From positions 212,596 to 276,595 of the forward strand of contig NZ_AUFB01000008.1 of assembly GCF_000426285.1 (NCBI RefSeq): 64,000 bases of DNA, in the 5' to 3' direction. Made by a program: the position numbers and the translations under genes. This DNA is from Rhizobium leucaenae USDA 9039. Its GTDB lineage: Bacteria > Pseudomonadota > Alphaproteobacteria > Rhizobiales > Rhizobiaceae. This document shows, piece by piece, positions 40,317 to 50,155 of the stretch. Position 1 is the first letter of the stretch. Every line of letters starts with the position of its first letter. The notes under the pieces were generated by a model, which did not search any database, was not told the origin of the DNA, and saw only the letters and a list, made by a program, of their open reading frames with translations.

Positions 40317-41365
40317 TGCGAGCCGGGGAGGAGGTCCACCATCGCGACAGCCAAAAGCAGGGCGGCATCGTCTGCGCGGGAAATTTCATCGTCGATCGCG
40401 TCCACACCCTGTCTTATTGGCCGGAACAGGGAAATCTCGCCTATATCCTGCACCAGGATTTGGGTGTTGGCGGCGGAGCGGCGAACGTCGTTGCCGACCT
40501 CGCCTCGCTTGGATTTCCCGGAAAGCTAGCTGCGGCCGGGTGCATCGGCGCCGATCCGGACGGAGAGATCGTCAAGGCCCGTCTTGCGGATGCCGGCATC
40601 GATGTCGGCGAACTTCTGGCGCTCGCCGATCGAGTGACGGCGCACACGCATGTCATGAACGTGCCGGGCCAGAACCGCACCTTCTTCTATCATGGGGGCG
40701 CCAATGATGCGCTCATGGATGCGCATGTCTCGCCTGAGATCTTCGCCAAGACCGGTTACCGGCTCTTCTACCTCGGCTATCTGATGCTACTGCCCGGGCT
40801 CGACCAGATCGGCCCGGACGGCCGTTCGGGGGCGTCGCGCCTGTTGGAAGCCGCGCGGCGCGCGGGGCTTACGACCTGCGTGGATTTCGTATCGAGCGAA
40901 GACCCGGAATTCGCCGCCAAGGTTGGCGTCGCTCTGCCCTTCTGCGATTTCCTGATCATCAACGAGATTGAGGCGGGCCGGGCAACGGGCGTTGCCGTTC
41001 GGGATGCGAAGGGGGATCTGGTTGAGGCAGGGCTTTTAGAGGCGGGCGAACGCCTGCTTGCGGCTGGCGTGAGTAAAGCGGCGATCATCCATGCTCCGGA
41101 AATCTGTTGCTGGTTTGCACCTAGCGCCCCGCCGATCCTCACGCGTTCGAGGCCCGTTGACCCGCATGATATCGTCAGCACCGTCGGCGCAGGAGATGCC
41201 TTCTGTGCCGCGGTGCTCTACGGCCTGCATGAGAACTGGCCTGTCGAGCATATCTGCGCCGCCGCCCATGGTGCGGCTGCGCATTGCCTGGCGGGCGCGA
41301 CGGCCACGGACGGCATTCCCAATATGACGGTCCTGTTGGAGGACATGAAGGAGTTGACGCGATGA
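40316..41365 (+). CDS. PfkB-family carbohydrate kinase
   Basis: A 349-residue ribokinase-like enzyme. The PfkB signature VGAGDAFCAAVL places the catalytic Asp at residue 294; the N-terminal GGGAANVVADLASLG substrate loop is also present. The frame reaches 40295, but the ATG at 40316 overlaps the isomerase stop (TGATG) and is preferred. It would phosphorylate the ketose before the aldolase splits it. Its stop overlaps the next start (ATGA), showing tight coupling. The sugar is not determined. Confidence 0.82.
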   Translation: MRAGEEVHHRDSQKQGGIVCAGNFIVDRVHTLSYWPEQGNLAYILHQDLGVGGGAANVVADLASLGFPGKLAAAGCIGADPDGEIVKARLADAGIDVGELLALADRVTAHTHVMNVPGQNRTFFYHGGANDALMDAHVSPEIFAKTGYRLFYLGYLMLLPGLDQIGPDGRSGASRLLEAARRAGLTTCVDFVSSEDPEFAAKVGVALPFCDFLIINEIEAGRATGVAVRDAKGDLVEAGLLEAGERLLAAGVSKAAIIHAPEICCWFAPSAPPILTRSRPVDPHDIVSTVGAGDAFCAAVLYGLHENWPVEHICAAAHGAAAHCLAGATATDGIPNMTVLLEDMKELTR

Positions 41366-42150
41366 CCTCTATACAGACATCCCGACTTTCCGGAAAAGTG
41401 GCACTGGTCACGGGAGGCGCGAGCGGCATCGGCAAGGCTGTGTGCGAGCGTTTCGCGGCGGAAGGCGCCAAGGTCGTCGTGGCAGATCTGGACGGCGAAC
41501 GATGCACTGGGCTCGCGAAGGCGATTGGCCCCGATGTCTGGGGGGTGGCGCTCGACGTTACCAGCCAGGAAAGCATCGACGCTGCCGTGCGCTTTTCGTT
41601 GGAAGCCGCCGGCCAGATTGATATCCTGGTGAACGCTGCAGGCATTTATGAAGTCCAATCCATCCTGGAGATATCGCGCGAGCGCACTGCTAGGGTCTTC
41701 GAGGTCAATATCGAAGGCGTGATTTTCATGACGCAGGCCGTCGCCCGGCATATGGTGGAAAGAGCTGAGGGTGGACGCATTATCAACTTCTCGTCCCAGG
41801 CCGGTCGACGCGGCGAAGGGCCGGCGGTGGCTTACTGCGCCTCCAAAGCGGCCGTCATCAGCATCACGCAAAGCTGCGCTCTGGAGCTGATCCGTTACGG
41901 GATCAACGTGAACGCCATTGCTCCCGGCGTGGTCGATACGCCGATGTGGGACGTCGTCGATGCGAAACTCGGGAGCCGTGAAGGTTTGCAGCCTGGCGAG
42001 GTGAAGCGCCGTGTGGCTGCCGCCGTTCCAGCCGGGCGATTTGGTAGGCCAGAGGAGCAGGCTGCCATGGCCGCCTTTCTGGCCGGGCCGGATGCGGCAT
42101 ATATCGTAGCACAGTGCTACAATGTCGATGGCGGCAACGTCATGGGCTGA
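41362..42150 (+). CDS. SDR polyol/sugar dehydrogenase
   Basis: A 262-residue short-chain dehydrogenase with VTGGASGIGKAV and the Tyr-x-x-x-Lys centre in YCASKAAV. It resembles sorbitol (SmoS/PolS) and other polyol dehydrogenases that oxidise an alcohol to a ketose. The ATG overlaps the kinase stop by 4 bp. A frame beginning at 41284 is not the start. With the zinc dehydrogenase next to it, it suggests that a polyol enters the pathway. Confidence 0.83.
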   Translation: MTSIQTSRLSGKVALVTGGASGIGKAVCERFAAEGAKVVVADLDGERCTGLAKAIGPDVWGVALDVTSQESIDAAVRFSLEAAGQIDILVNAAGIYEVQSILEISRERTARVFEVNIEGVIFMTQAVARHMVERAEGGRIINFSSQAGRRGEGPAVAYCASKAAVISITQSCALELIRYGINVNAIAPGVVDTPMWDVVDAKLGSREGLQPGEVKRRVAAAVPAGRFGRPEEQAAMAAFLAGPDAAYIVAQCYNVDGGNVMG

Positions 42151-42209
42151 TCGTTTAGGCGGGACCTTCCCAGGCCTGCCATATGAAAGCGTTAGCGAGG
42201 AGGAGAGGA

Positions 42210-43220
42210 ATGAAAGCTGTCCGCTTGGAGTCGATCGCGTCCATGACCATGCGCAGCGTCGAGAAACCGGTTGCGCGGCCGGGCGAATTGCTTGTCCGGG
42301 TCCTTGCCGCCGGCATCTGCGGCTCCGATCGCCACATGTACAAGGGCGAGTATCCGACGGCGATTCCGGTCACGATGGGCCATGAATTCTGTGGCATCGT
42401 GGAAGTGGTCGGCGAGGAGGTCACAGGCTTTACCGGCGGTGAGCTCGTGACCGTAGACCCCAATATCGCCTGTGGCCGCTGCCATGCCTGCACGCGCGGG
42501 CGGGTGAACTTGTGCGAGGGTTTGACCGCGATCGGCGTGACGCGAGACGGCGGTTTTGCCGAATATGTGGCGGTGCCGTGCCGGCAGGCATTCACGCTGC
42601 CGGCCGATCTCAATCCCGTGCATGGTGCCTTCAGTGAGCCGCTTGCCTGCTGCCTTCATGCCATCGACAAGGCCGAGATCCGTGCTGGCGAGAGCGTCGC
42701 AATACTCGGAGGGGGCGTCATTGGTCTACTCATGGTGCAATTGGCCCGCCTGGCTGGCGCAAGCCAGGTGATTTTGATTACGCGGCAGCTCTCGAGGCGG
42801 CAGACTGCGCTGCGCTTGGGCGCGACGCATGCGTTCGACCCGACCGCTTCGGACGCCATCGCGGCTGTTCGAGACATCACCCATGGTGGCGCGGATGTCG
42901 TGATCGAGTGCGCCGGTGTTCCCGAGACCTTGCAGACCGGTCTGCAAATGACGCGGCGCGGCGGCAACTTCGTGCTTTTCGGAGTGACGCCTAGAGGTGT
43001 CGAGGTGCCTGTCCTGCCCTTCGATCTGCTCGTCAACGAAGTGGATATAAGGCCGGCCTATCTCAATCCGTTCACCCATTCGCGGGCTGCGGCTTTGGTC
43101 GCGAGCGGGGCGCTGGAGCTGGATATGCTGGTAACCAAGACCATCGGTCTCGAAGAGGTCGCGGAGGTCGTGGGCAGCGCGCCATTGCCTGGTGAGATCA
43201 AGGTCATCATCCGACCCTAG
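42210..43220 (+). CDS. Zinc-dependent alcohol/polyol dehydrogenase (MDR family)
   Basis: A 336-residue medium-chain dehydrogenase. Catalytic zinc ligands are in CGSDRH and GHE; the structural zinc site is CGRCHACTRGRVNLC. The Rossmann motif is ILGGGVIGLLMVQLA. It resembles sorbitol, threonine and xylitol dehydrogenases. GAGGAGGAGAGG precedes the ATG at 42210. It is the last gene of the operon, 59 bp after the SDR; a degenerate LacI-type site may lie at 42184-42197. It probably oxidises a second alcohol. Confidence 0.85.
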   Translation: MKAVRLESIASMTMRSVEKPVARPGELLVRVLAAGICGSDRHMYKGEYPTAIPVTMGHEFCGIVEVVGEEVTGFTGGELVTVDPNIACGRCHACTRGRVNLCEGLTAIGVTRDGGFAEYVAVPCRQAFTLPADLNPVHGAFSEPLACCLHAIDKAEIRAGESVAILGGGVIGLLMVQLARLAGASQVILITRQLSRRQTALRLGATHAFDPTASDAIAAVRDITHGGADVVIECAGVPETLQTGLQMTRRGGNFVLFGVTPRGVEVPVLPFDLLVNEVDIRPAYLNPFTHSRAAALVASGALELDMLVTKTIGLEEVAEVVGSAPLPGEIKVIIRP

Positions 43221-43247
43221 CCGATGGTTACCACGACCTGCTCCGCT

Positions 43248-44267
43248 TCAGCCGCGGACGGGTCCCGTCGAGTCCCTGTGAATGAGGGTGACCGGCACTT
43301 TCACGACGGCGCCCGGTCGCGATTCCTGCCCCGTGTGCTGTTCCGCGATCAGCGCTTCTAGTCGCTGCGCCGCCCGCTGCCCGACATCGCGGATCGGCTG
43401 TGCGATCGTCGTCAGCCGAGGAAAGACATAGGCTGCCTCCGGCAGATCGTCGAAACCGATCACCGAATAATCGCCTGGAACGGAAAAACCGCGATCCTGG
43501 ATCGCATGGATTGCCGCAATTGCTGAAATATCGCTCGTGCCGATAATCGCCGTGATCTCGGGATGCGCCGCGAGTAGATCATGCGCCAGCGGATAGGTCG
43601 CGGCGAAGCTGTGCTCCTCGGCCATTGTCACGGCGGCGGGCGCGACCCCTTGTTTTGCCATTTCCGCCGAAATACCCCGCAGGCGAAGCTGAACGGGCTG
43701 GCTATGGGCCGGTGCGCCGACGATGGCGATCGACCGGTGGCCGAGGCTGATCAGGTGACGCGCCATCAGGCGTCCACCTTCTTCATGATCGGCCATGACC
43801 GCGTCATCGGCGATGCCGCTCAGTTCGCGGTCGATCCCGACGATAGATATATGGGCCTCCCGCAGGATCTCGAAGTGCTCGATGCTGCCAAAGGCGCTGG
43901 CCACGATGACGCCATCGACGCGCTGAGCAAGCAGCATGGACATGTAGCGCACCTCGTGATCCATGTTCTCCGCCGTGCTGCAGATCAGCGTCTGGTAGCC
44001 CCGCTGGAACAATTCCTGTTCGATGGCATGGGCGAGAATCCCGAAGAAGGGCACGTCGATCGAGGGCAGCATCAGTCCGATCATCCGGCTCGGCGCACCC
44101 CGCAGCATGCGTGCGCCTTTGCTCGGCGTGTAATTCAGCGCCCGAATGGCCGCTTCCACGCGGTCCCTGAGTTCGGGCGAGGCATAGCCGCTGTTGTTGA
44201 GCACGCGCGATACCGACGATACCGACGTTCCCGCGAGTTTGGCGATATGTCTGATGCTGGTCGTCAC
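43248..44267 (-). CDS. LacI-family transcriptional regulator
   Basis: A 339-residue repressor from a GTG at 44267 (VTTSIRHIAKLAGTSVSSVSRVLNNSG). The HTH of residues 3-30 fits the LacI consensus; an ATG at 44303 adds 12 unlike residues. The hinge is LNYTPSKGARMLRG, and the effector domain has the periplasmic-binding-protein fold (SRMIGLMLPSIDVPFFG, VIGFDDLPEA). It points at the end of the sugar operon and is the likely binder of the two operators at 37557 and 37612. The effector is not known. Confidence 0.85.
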   Translation of the reverse strand: MTTSIRHIAKLAGTSVSSVSRVLNNSGYASPELRDRVEAAIRALNYTPSKGARMLRGAPSRMIGLMLPSIDVPFFGILAHAIEQELFQRGYQTLICSTAENMDHEVRYMSMLLAQRVDGVIVASAFGSIEHFEILREAHISIVGIDRELSGIADDAVMADHEEGGRLMARHLISLGHRSIAIVGAPAHSQPVQLRLRGISAEMAKQGVAPAAVTMAEEHSFAATYPLAHDLLAAHPEITAIIGTSDISAIAAIHAIQDRGFSVPGDYSVIGFDDLPEAAYVFPRLTTIAQPIRDVGQRAAQRLEALIAEQHTGQESRPGAVVKVPVTLIHRDSTGPVRG

Positions 44268-44425
44268 GTGCTCGCATTCTTTCCCGGGTCTTCGAACGGT
44301 CATGAGACGAGCTGCCGAAATTCACCCCACGTCCTCATCGACTTAACCATCGGCAGGGTCCTGCATCAAGCGCAAGACGAGGCAATCAAAGACCTTTCTG
44401 CCACCGATCCGGTTATATTCCCGAG

Positions 44426-45313
44426 CTATTCGGACTTGTCGTCCGGAACCCATTTGAAGTGATCGCCTTCTGCCGCGACATACCCCACGCCCGGGAACGG
44501 AAAGTGCGGCGCGAAAATTCTCTCATGGCTCTTGGCGAGCGCGTTCAGCGTTTTCACGCGGTTCTGCTCGGCTTCGGGCTTATCGCCGTCGAAGGATAGC
44601 GCCCAATCCGGCTTGGCAAGCGAAATGATGGAGCTGTGAACGGTGTCGCCGACGTCGAACAGCTTCTCTTCTCCCGAGGTGATCTGGTAGCCGACATGGC
44701 CGGGAGTGTGACCGCTCATGGCCACCGAGGTGATACCGGGAACGACCTCACCGCCAGGTTTGAACGTCTTGATATGGCCGGAAATGACCTTGATCAAGTC
44801 GGCCTGCTGTTTGTTTGTCTTGGCATAGGACCACTCCGTTTCCGACATGCGAATCGTGGCATTTGGAAAAGCGAGCTTTCCGTTCGAAACCAGCCCACCA
44901 ACGTGATCAGGGTGAGAATGGGTGATCAGGATTTCATCGACCGCATCGGTGCGGTAACCAGCCTTTGCGAGACTGTCCTGAAGTGCGCCGCCAACACCGG
45001 TATCGATCAGGATGAGGTGCTGGTCCGACTTCACCAGCAGGGCGTCGACGCTAAGGGTGACCGTATCGGTCGGTGCGCCCGCCGCCTTAAGCAAATCCGC
45101 GACTTCGGTCGGGCTATGATCAAGACCAAAAATCTTGCCGTCATTGGGTTGGACAAACTGGGCGTCGTGCAGGGCGACAATGTCGAGCTTGCCCAGTTTG
45201 AAGGCTTTCGCATCCGGCTGTTGGGGCGGCATCTGTGCAAAAGCAAGTCCTTGGTTCGCGACCACCAGAATAGCCGCCGCCAGCAACTTTGCTGAAATTT
45301 TCCGATCCGTCAT
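44426..45313 (-). CDS. Exported MBL-fold metallo-hydrolase
   Basis: A 295-residue protein with a signal peptide (LLAAAILVVANQGLAFA) and the metallo-beta-lactamase site ITHSHPDHVGG (H-x-H-x-D-H), followed by GHTPGHVGYQI and DVGDTVHS, the remaining metal ligands. The fold hydrolyses lactones, thioesters or similar substrates. It is most like quorum-sensing lactonase or hydrolase members of the family, but the reaction is not determined. It would act in the periplasm. It reads away from the cystathionine-synthase-like gene. Confidence 0.8.
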   Translation of the reverse strand: MTDRKISAKLLAAAILVVANQGLAFAQMPPQQPDAKAFKLGKLDIVALHDAQFVQPNDGKIFGLDHSPTEVADLLKAAGAPTDTVTLSVDALLVKSDQHLILIDTGVGGALQDSLAKAGYRTDAVDEILITHSHPDHVGGLVSNGKLAFPNATIRMSETEWSYAKTNKQQADLIKVISGHIKTFKPGGEVVPGITSVAMSGHTPGHVGYQITSGEEKLFDVGDTVHSSIISLAKPDWALSFDGDKPEAEQNRVKTLNALAKSHERIFAPHFPFPGVGYVAAEGDHFKWVPDDKSE

Positions 45314-45567
45314 ACCAGTTCCTTTTTGAGCGAGAATGCCAGCCCATCCTACTCGAATCTCTGCGGTTCGGGCATGTCAAAAATCGGTGTTCAGCAAGAC
45401 CGCAAAACAGACCGGGACATTCGCCTCCTATCCTCGCTGCGTCATCCTCTTGGCGTAGAAGCGCTCACCTTTTCACTGCGCGTCGCCGCTCCAAATATGA
45501 ATCACTGCTCGCCCGGATTGTCTTGGTCCACGATCCGAGCCCGTGACCCTGATCAAGGAGACGCCCC

Positions 45568-46851
45568 ATGACTGCGCCGCACCCGTCGAAAACCCGCGTG
45601 GGAAACCAGATCCTGCATCCCGAAACCCAGATGCTCAACTACGGCTATGATCCCGAACTCTCCGAAGGGGCCGTGAAGCCGCCCGTCTTTCTCACATCGA
45701 CCTTCGTCTTCAAGTCGGCCGAGGATGGCCGCGACTTCTTCGATTACGTCTCAGGTCGGAAGGTGCCGCCGGAGGGAAGAGGCGCCGGTCTCGTCTACTC
45801 GCGCTTCAATCATCCGAACAGCGAAATCGTCGAGGATCGTCTCGCAGTTTATGAGGGCACGGAAAGTGGCGCCGTGTTCTCTTCCGGCATGTCGGCCATC
45901 GCCACAACCCTGCTGACATTCGTCCGCCCCGGTGATGCCATTCTCCACTCCCAGCCGCTCTATGGCGGCACGGAAACCTTGCTTGCCAAGACGTTTCTCA
46001 ATCTTGGCGTCTCAGCCGCCGGATTCGCTGACGGTATCGACGAAGCTTCTGTCTGGGCCGTCGCGGAGGAAGCGATGGCCAAGGGACGCGTTTCCATCAT
46101 TCTCATCGAGACGCCCGCCAATCCGACCAACACTCTGGTCGATATCGCGATGATCAGACGTATAGCGGATGCGATCGGCGAGAAGCAGGGGCACCGGCCG
46201 ATCTTCGTGTGCGACAACACGCTTCTTGGCCCCGTTTTCCAGCGGCCGATCGAACACGGTGCGGACATATCGCTGTACTCGCTGACGAAGTATGTCGGCG
46301 GCCATTCCGATCTGATCGCGGGCGCCGTGCTCGGCAAAAAAGCGATTGTTGCCCAAGTAAAGGCACTTAGAGGCTCGATCGGCACCCAGCTCGATCCGCA
46401 TTCATGCTGGATGCTCGGGCGATCTTTGGAGACGCTGCAGATCCGCATGGAGCGCGCAAACAGCAATGCAACGGCCGTGGCGGACTTCCTGCGCAACCAT
46501 GCAAAGGTCGAACACATTCACTACTTGTCCTATGCTGATGCGAACTCGGCCACAGGCCGCACGTTCGCAGCCCAATGCAGCGGCGCCGGCTCGACCTTCT
46601 CCTTCGATATCAAAGGGGGCCAACCTGCCTCGTTCAGGTTTCTGAACGCATTGCAGGTCTTCAAACTCGCCGTCAGCCTCGGCGGGACGGAATCGCTGGC
46701 CTCCCATCCTGCGACGATGACGCATTCGGGCGTGCCGGCCGAAGTACGTCAGCGCATCGGAGTCCTGGAATCGACAATCCGTCTTTCAATCGGCATCGAG
46801 CATCCTGACGATCTCATCGCCGATCTCGGTCAGGCGCTCGACGAAGCGTAA
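45568..46851 (+). CDS. Cystathionine gamma-synthase-family PLP enzyme
   Basis: A 427-residue PLP enzyme of the Cys/Met metabolism family. The PLP Lys is likely Lys241 in [18 protein letters not shown]. Other motifs are [23 protein letters not shown] and FSSGMSAI. Members include cystathionine gamma-synthase, methionine gamma-lyase and O-acetylhomoserine sulfhydrylase; this one is closest to the gamma-synthase group by eye. AAGGAG precedes the ATG. It is alone on its strand and ends at a strong hairpin region. Confidence 0.85.
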   Translation: MTAPHPSKTRVGNQILHPETQMLNYGYDPELSEGAVKPPVFLTSTFVFKSAEDGRDFFDYVSGRKVPPEGRGAGLVYSRFNHPNSEIVEDRLAVYEGTESGAVFSSGMSAIATTLLTFVRPGDAILHSQPLYGGTETLLAKTFLNLGVSAAGFADGIDEASVWAVAEEAMAKGRVSIILIETPANPTNTLVDIAMIRRIADAIGEKQGHRPIFVCDNTLLGPVFQRPIEHGADISLYSLTKYVGGHSDLIAGAVLGKKAIVAQVKALRGSIGTQLDPHSCWMLGRSLETLQIRMERANSNATAVADFLRNHAKVEHIHYLSYADANSATGRTFAAQCSGAGSTFSFDIKGGQPASFRFLNALQVFKLAVSLGGTESLASHPATMTHSGVPAEVRQRIGVLESTIRLSIGIEHPDDLIADLGQALDEA

Positions 46852-46980
46852 TGCCAAGCTCCGGCGCGGGAACTCCAAAAGGATCGTAAACGTATCCGCG
46901 CCGACCGGAAGCGCGGTAAAGGTGCCGTGATCATGTCGGCTGATTTGGGGCACTCCAGCCTGTGCTATCCCCACTTGGAA

Positions 46981-47008
46981 GCTGGGCCGGTCGATTAACC
47001 GGCCCAGC
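46981..47008. terminator. Strong 10-bp-stem hairpin between convergent genes
   Basis: GCTGGGCCGG and CCGGCCCAGC pair perfectly around TCGATTAA. It lies between the cystathionine-synthase-like gene and the leftward small gene, and its own strand shows little U-run, so it may stop transcripts from both sides. Confidence 0.55.
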
Positions 47009-47018
47009 AGAGCTGCGA

Positions 47019-47285
47019 TCAGTAGTAGCGCCAACCACGATGGTACCGCTCACGATGCACCCAATACCGGCGGCCATCCCAGTAGCCGCGTCCATGATAA
47101 TAAACACCGACTCTCGGACCTCCCGGCACCACAACCACCGTGCCGCCGCGTGCAACGTTCGGACGGCAGGCGCCGTAGGGACCGCGGTGAAATCCGGCAC
47201 CGCATCCTTGAGCTGCGTCAGCAGTCGAAACGATTGTGGTCAACGCCCCTAAGGAAGTCAGGGCTATGATAAGCAGCTTTTTCAT
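47019..47285 (-). CDS. Small exported GCG/CRPN protein
   Basis: An 88-residue secreted protein. The ATG at 47285 has AGAGGAGG upstream; a longer frame to 47324 adds an unlikely tail. A signal peptide (MKKLLIIALTSLGALTTIVSTADA) is followed by GCGAGFHRGPYGACRPN, the GCG-CRPN motif of a small rhizobial family, and then a Tyr/Arg/Gly-rich tail (RGYWDGRRYWVHRERYHRGW). It is probably a cell-surface or periplasmic protein. The function is not known. Confidence 0.75.
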   Translation of the reverse strand: MKKLLIIALTSLGALTTIVSTADAAQGCGAGFHRGPYGACRPNVARGGTVVVVPGGPRVGVYYHGRGYWDGRRYWVHRERYHRGWRYY

Positions 47286-47462
47286 CAAGTCCTCCTCTGA
47301 TCTCATCCGAAACGCACCTTGCATCCGGGATGCACACCTTAACGCCGAATCCTACCATTTGTGTCGCGCACGCCGAAATTTTTTTCGAATGCCGTACGGG
47401 TGCGTCTGCTGTTTGGTAAAAAGCGGACGCTCTGGCACTATATCTCCCCTATCTGCTGGTGC

Positions 47463-47936
47463 TCAGCCGCGCCGCGCCGCTTCGATTACCGCAACGTCAA
47501 TCTTCTTCATGGTCATCATCGCATCGAAAGCACGCTTTGCCTGATCACCGCCCGCGGCGACCGCTTCCATCAATACGCGCGGTGTGATCTGCCACGACAC
47601 GCCCCATTTGTCTTTGCACCAGCCACAGGCGCTTTCCTGGCCGCCATTGCCGACAATGGCGTTCCAGTAGCGATCGGTTTCTTCCTGAGTGTCCGTTGCG
47701 ATCTGAAATGAGAAGGCCTCGTTGTGCGTGATCCCGGAACCGCCGTTCAGGCCAATGCAAGGGATGCCTGCAACGGTGAATTCAACAACCAGGACGTCCC
47801 CCTGCTGGCCGGCCGGATAGTTTCCTGGTGCAGGAATGATGGCGCCGACCGCACTGTCGGGAAAAGTCTCCGCATAAAAGCGGGCGGCAGCCTCCGCGTC
47901 TTTGTCGTACCACAGGCAGATCGTGTTCTTTGCCAT
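47463..47936 (-). CDS. VOC/PhnB-like protein
   Basis: A 157-residue protein of the vicinal-oxygen-chelate (3-demethylubiquinone methyltransferase-like, PhnB) group: CLWYDKDAEAAARFYAETFPDSAVG, FTVAGIPCIGLNGGSGITHNEAFSFQIAT and DKWGVSWQITPRVL. Proteins of this fold bind a divalent metal, but the reaction is mostly unassigned. The ATG at 47936 follows AGGGAG. A longer frame to 47960 is less likely. It stands between the small secreted protein and the damaged ABC exporter. Confidence 0.78.
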   Translation of the reverse strand: MAKNTICLWYDKDAEAAARFYAETFPDSAVGAIIPAPGNYPAGQQGDVLVVEFTVAGIPCIGLNGGSGITHNEAFSFQIATDTQEETDRYWNAIVGNGGQESACGWCKDKWGVSWQITPRVLMEAVAAGGDQAKRAFDAMMTMKKIDVAVIEAARRG

Positions 47937-48086
47937 TGCATAACTCCCTTCGCTCTTCATTTTCCATTCCCTGCTGAAATATGAGGCAAGCCGTCTTTCT
48001 CCAGCTCAAACGGCAAAATGATCGAGGTCTCCGGCCTTTCCAAAGTCAGTCGCTGTGGCATCGGATCGTCGATGATTCCGACAGGG

Positions 48087-49955
48087 CTAATTGATTTCGT
48101 CAGGAATAAAGCCACCGGTCTGGCGTTTCCACAGGCGGGCAAATAGCCCATCCTGTTCGATCAGTTCATCGGGCCTGCCTTCTTCTATGATGCTCCCTTG
48201 ATCGAGCACGACGATCCTGTCCATCCTGGCGATGGTTGAAAGGCGGTGTGCGATGGCAATCACTGTCTTTCTCTCCATCACAAGGTCGAGCTTTTCCTGG
48301 ATAGCGGCTTCGAATTCGCTGTCGAGGGAAGAGGTCGCCTCGTCCAGCACCAGGATCGGCGCACTCTTCAACAGAACGCGCGCAATGGCGACGCGCTGGC
48401 GCTGCCCACCGGAAAGCTTGATGCCGCGGTCGCCCACGAAGGCGTCATAGCCTTTGCGGCCTTCACCGTCCGCAAGATCGGCAATGAAGGCATCGGCACT
48501 TGCCATCATCGCCGCCTGTTCGATCTCGTCCTCCGTCGCCTCCGGCCGGCCGTACCGGATATTGTCCCCGACCGAACGATGCAGCAACGCGACGTCCTGC
48601 GCGATGACCCCTATATTGCGGCGAAGGCTCGCCTGCGTGACCGTGCGGATGTTCTGCCCGTCGATCAAGATCGCGCCGTCCCCTATGTCGTAAAAGCGCA
48701 ATAGCAGGCTGACCAGGGTCGTCTTGCCGGCGCCTGAAAGGCCGACCAAGCCAACCTTTTCGCCGGGCCGGACCGTCAGCGACAGCTCATTGATCACCTG
48801 CTTGCCGGACTTGTAGGCGAAGCGCACACCTTCGAAACGGATTTCTCCGCCGCTGACCTTCAGGTCGGCCCCGTCTGCTCGATCGATTATGGTGGGTGGC
48901 GTCGTCATCACCGGCATGGCGTCCTTGATGGTGCCTATCGCCTGGAAGATCTGCTGGCCCATCTGCAAAAAGGTAAAGGTGTGCCCGGACAGTCGCTGGA
49001 GGATGTAGACCGACGCGACGAACTGCCCGACTGTCAGAAAGCCTTTGACGAGGCCCGAAAAACCTATGGAAATCATAGCCAGCCAGAGCGCCATGTTGAG
49101 CGCCACGACGGTCAGTTCCGCTGTTCGGTAGATGCGCTGTTACCTATGTTGCGTCCAGACCGCCTTTTGAATGATGCGGCGGATGGCGCCCGCCTCACTG
49201 TCTTCGGCCGCGAACTGTTTGATCATCTGCATATTGCTGTAGAGATCGGTAATGGCGCCGGAAACGAGGCTGCGCTGCTTGGCGGAGCGACGCGAGCGTT
49301 CCGCGAAGGTTGGTACCAATCGGACGGCAAGGGCAATGTTGAGCACGATCCATACCAGGACCGGCAGTGCGAGCTGCCAGGACAGGGCACTCAGCAGGAT
49401 CATTGAGCCGACCATTTGCAAAAGGAAGCGTGGCACCGATTGGAAGGCGGCAATGATCTGCTGCTGGACTGCGGATGCCACCTGCGACAGGCGCGAGGCG
49501 ACCTGTCCGGCAAAAAGGTCATGGAAAAAGGCGAGATCCTGCCGCTCCACCGCTTTGTGACCCTGCCATTGGATAGCGGCAGGCATGCCGACAGTGAGGG
49601 TATGCGAGGTGAGCGTGTTCAAAAGGAATGAGGCAACGGGCATGGCCGGAAAGATGAGCAGGCCGAGGACAGCAAGCAACGGCCATTCACCATGCAGGAA
49701 CGCGACGGCACCCTTTTGCGTCACGCCATCAACGATAACCGAAAGTCCCCAGACGATCGTCAGATTGATGGTCTCGACCGCCATGGAGGAGAGCGCCAAA
49801 GCGAAGAGAACGCCGCGGAACATCGAAATGAAGTGCAAAAGCACGGCCATAGGCCCACTGGAAGGCAGTGGCCGGTAGGGGATATCGAGCGGCCGAATCA
49901 GCTTCTCGAAGGGATGGTAGATCGCATCTGAAATCGACATGGGCCGCTCGGTCAA
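48087..49955 (-). pseudogene. ABC exporter gene split by an in-frame TAA
   Basis: A single frame of 623 codons encodes a full ABC exporter but carries TAA at codon 272 (plus-strand 49140-49142). The first part (49955-49140) has the membrane domain, ending AVWTQHR. The second part resumes with the same frame, QRIYRTAELTVVALNMALW, and contains Walker A GLSGAGKTT, signature LSGGQRQRVAIARVL, and LVLDEATSSLD. Since no frame shift is needed, a single base change (for example CAA to TAA) explains it. Read-through or restart at GTG 49106 is possible. It is otherwise a fused homodimeric exporter. Confidence 0.85.
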
Positions 49956-50155
49956 AAATCGGAAGGAGGGCGAGGGCAGTCAGCTACGTGGACCGCATAG
50001 GACCATCTTCCGGCTGCAATCTCAATTAGAAATTTTGATAGGTATAAGTAACGGGAGGCTTCCTGCGCCACCCGGAGATCACCGCAACCGAGGCCTTCAA
50101 AACATGTTAGGGCGCGCGGTTGGAACAAGATCCTCTTTTGACCATTTGATGTTCC

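Noticed and set aside
45314..45567. SAM-type riboswitch before the cystathionine-synthase-like gene
   Set aside because: Checked because of the methionine link. No SAM-II-like conserved core was found by eye.
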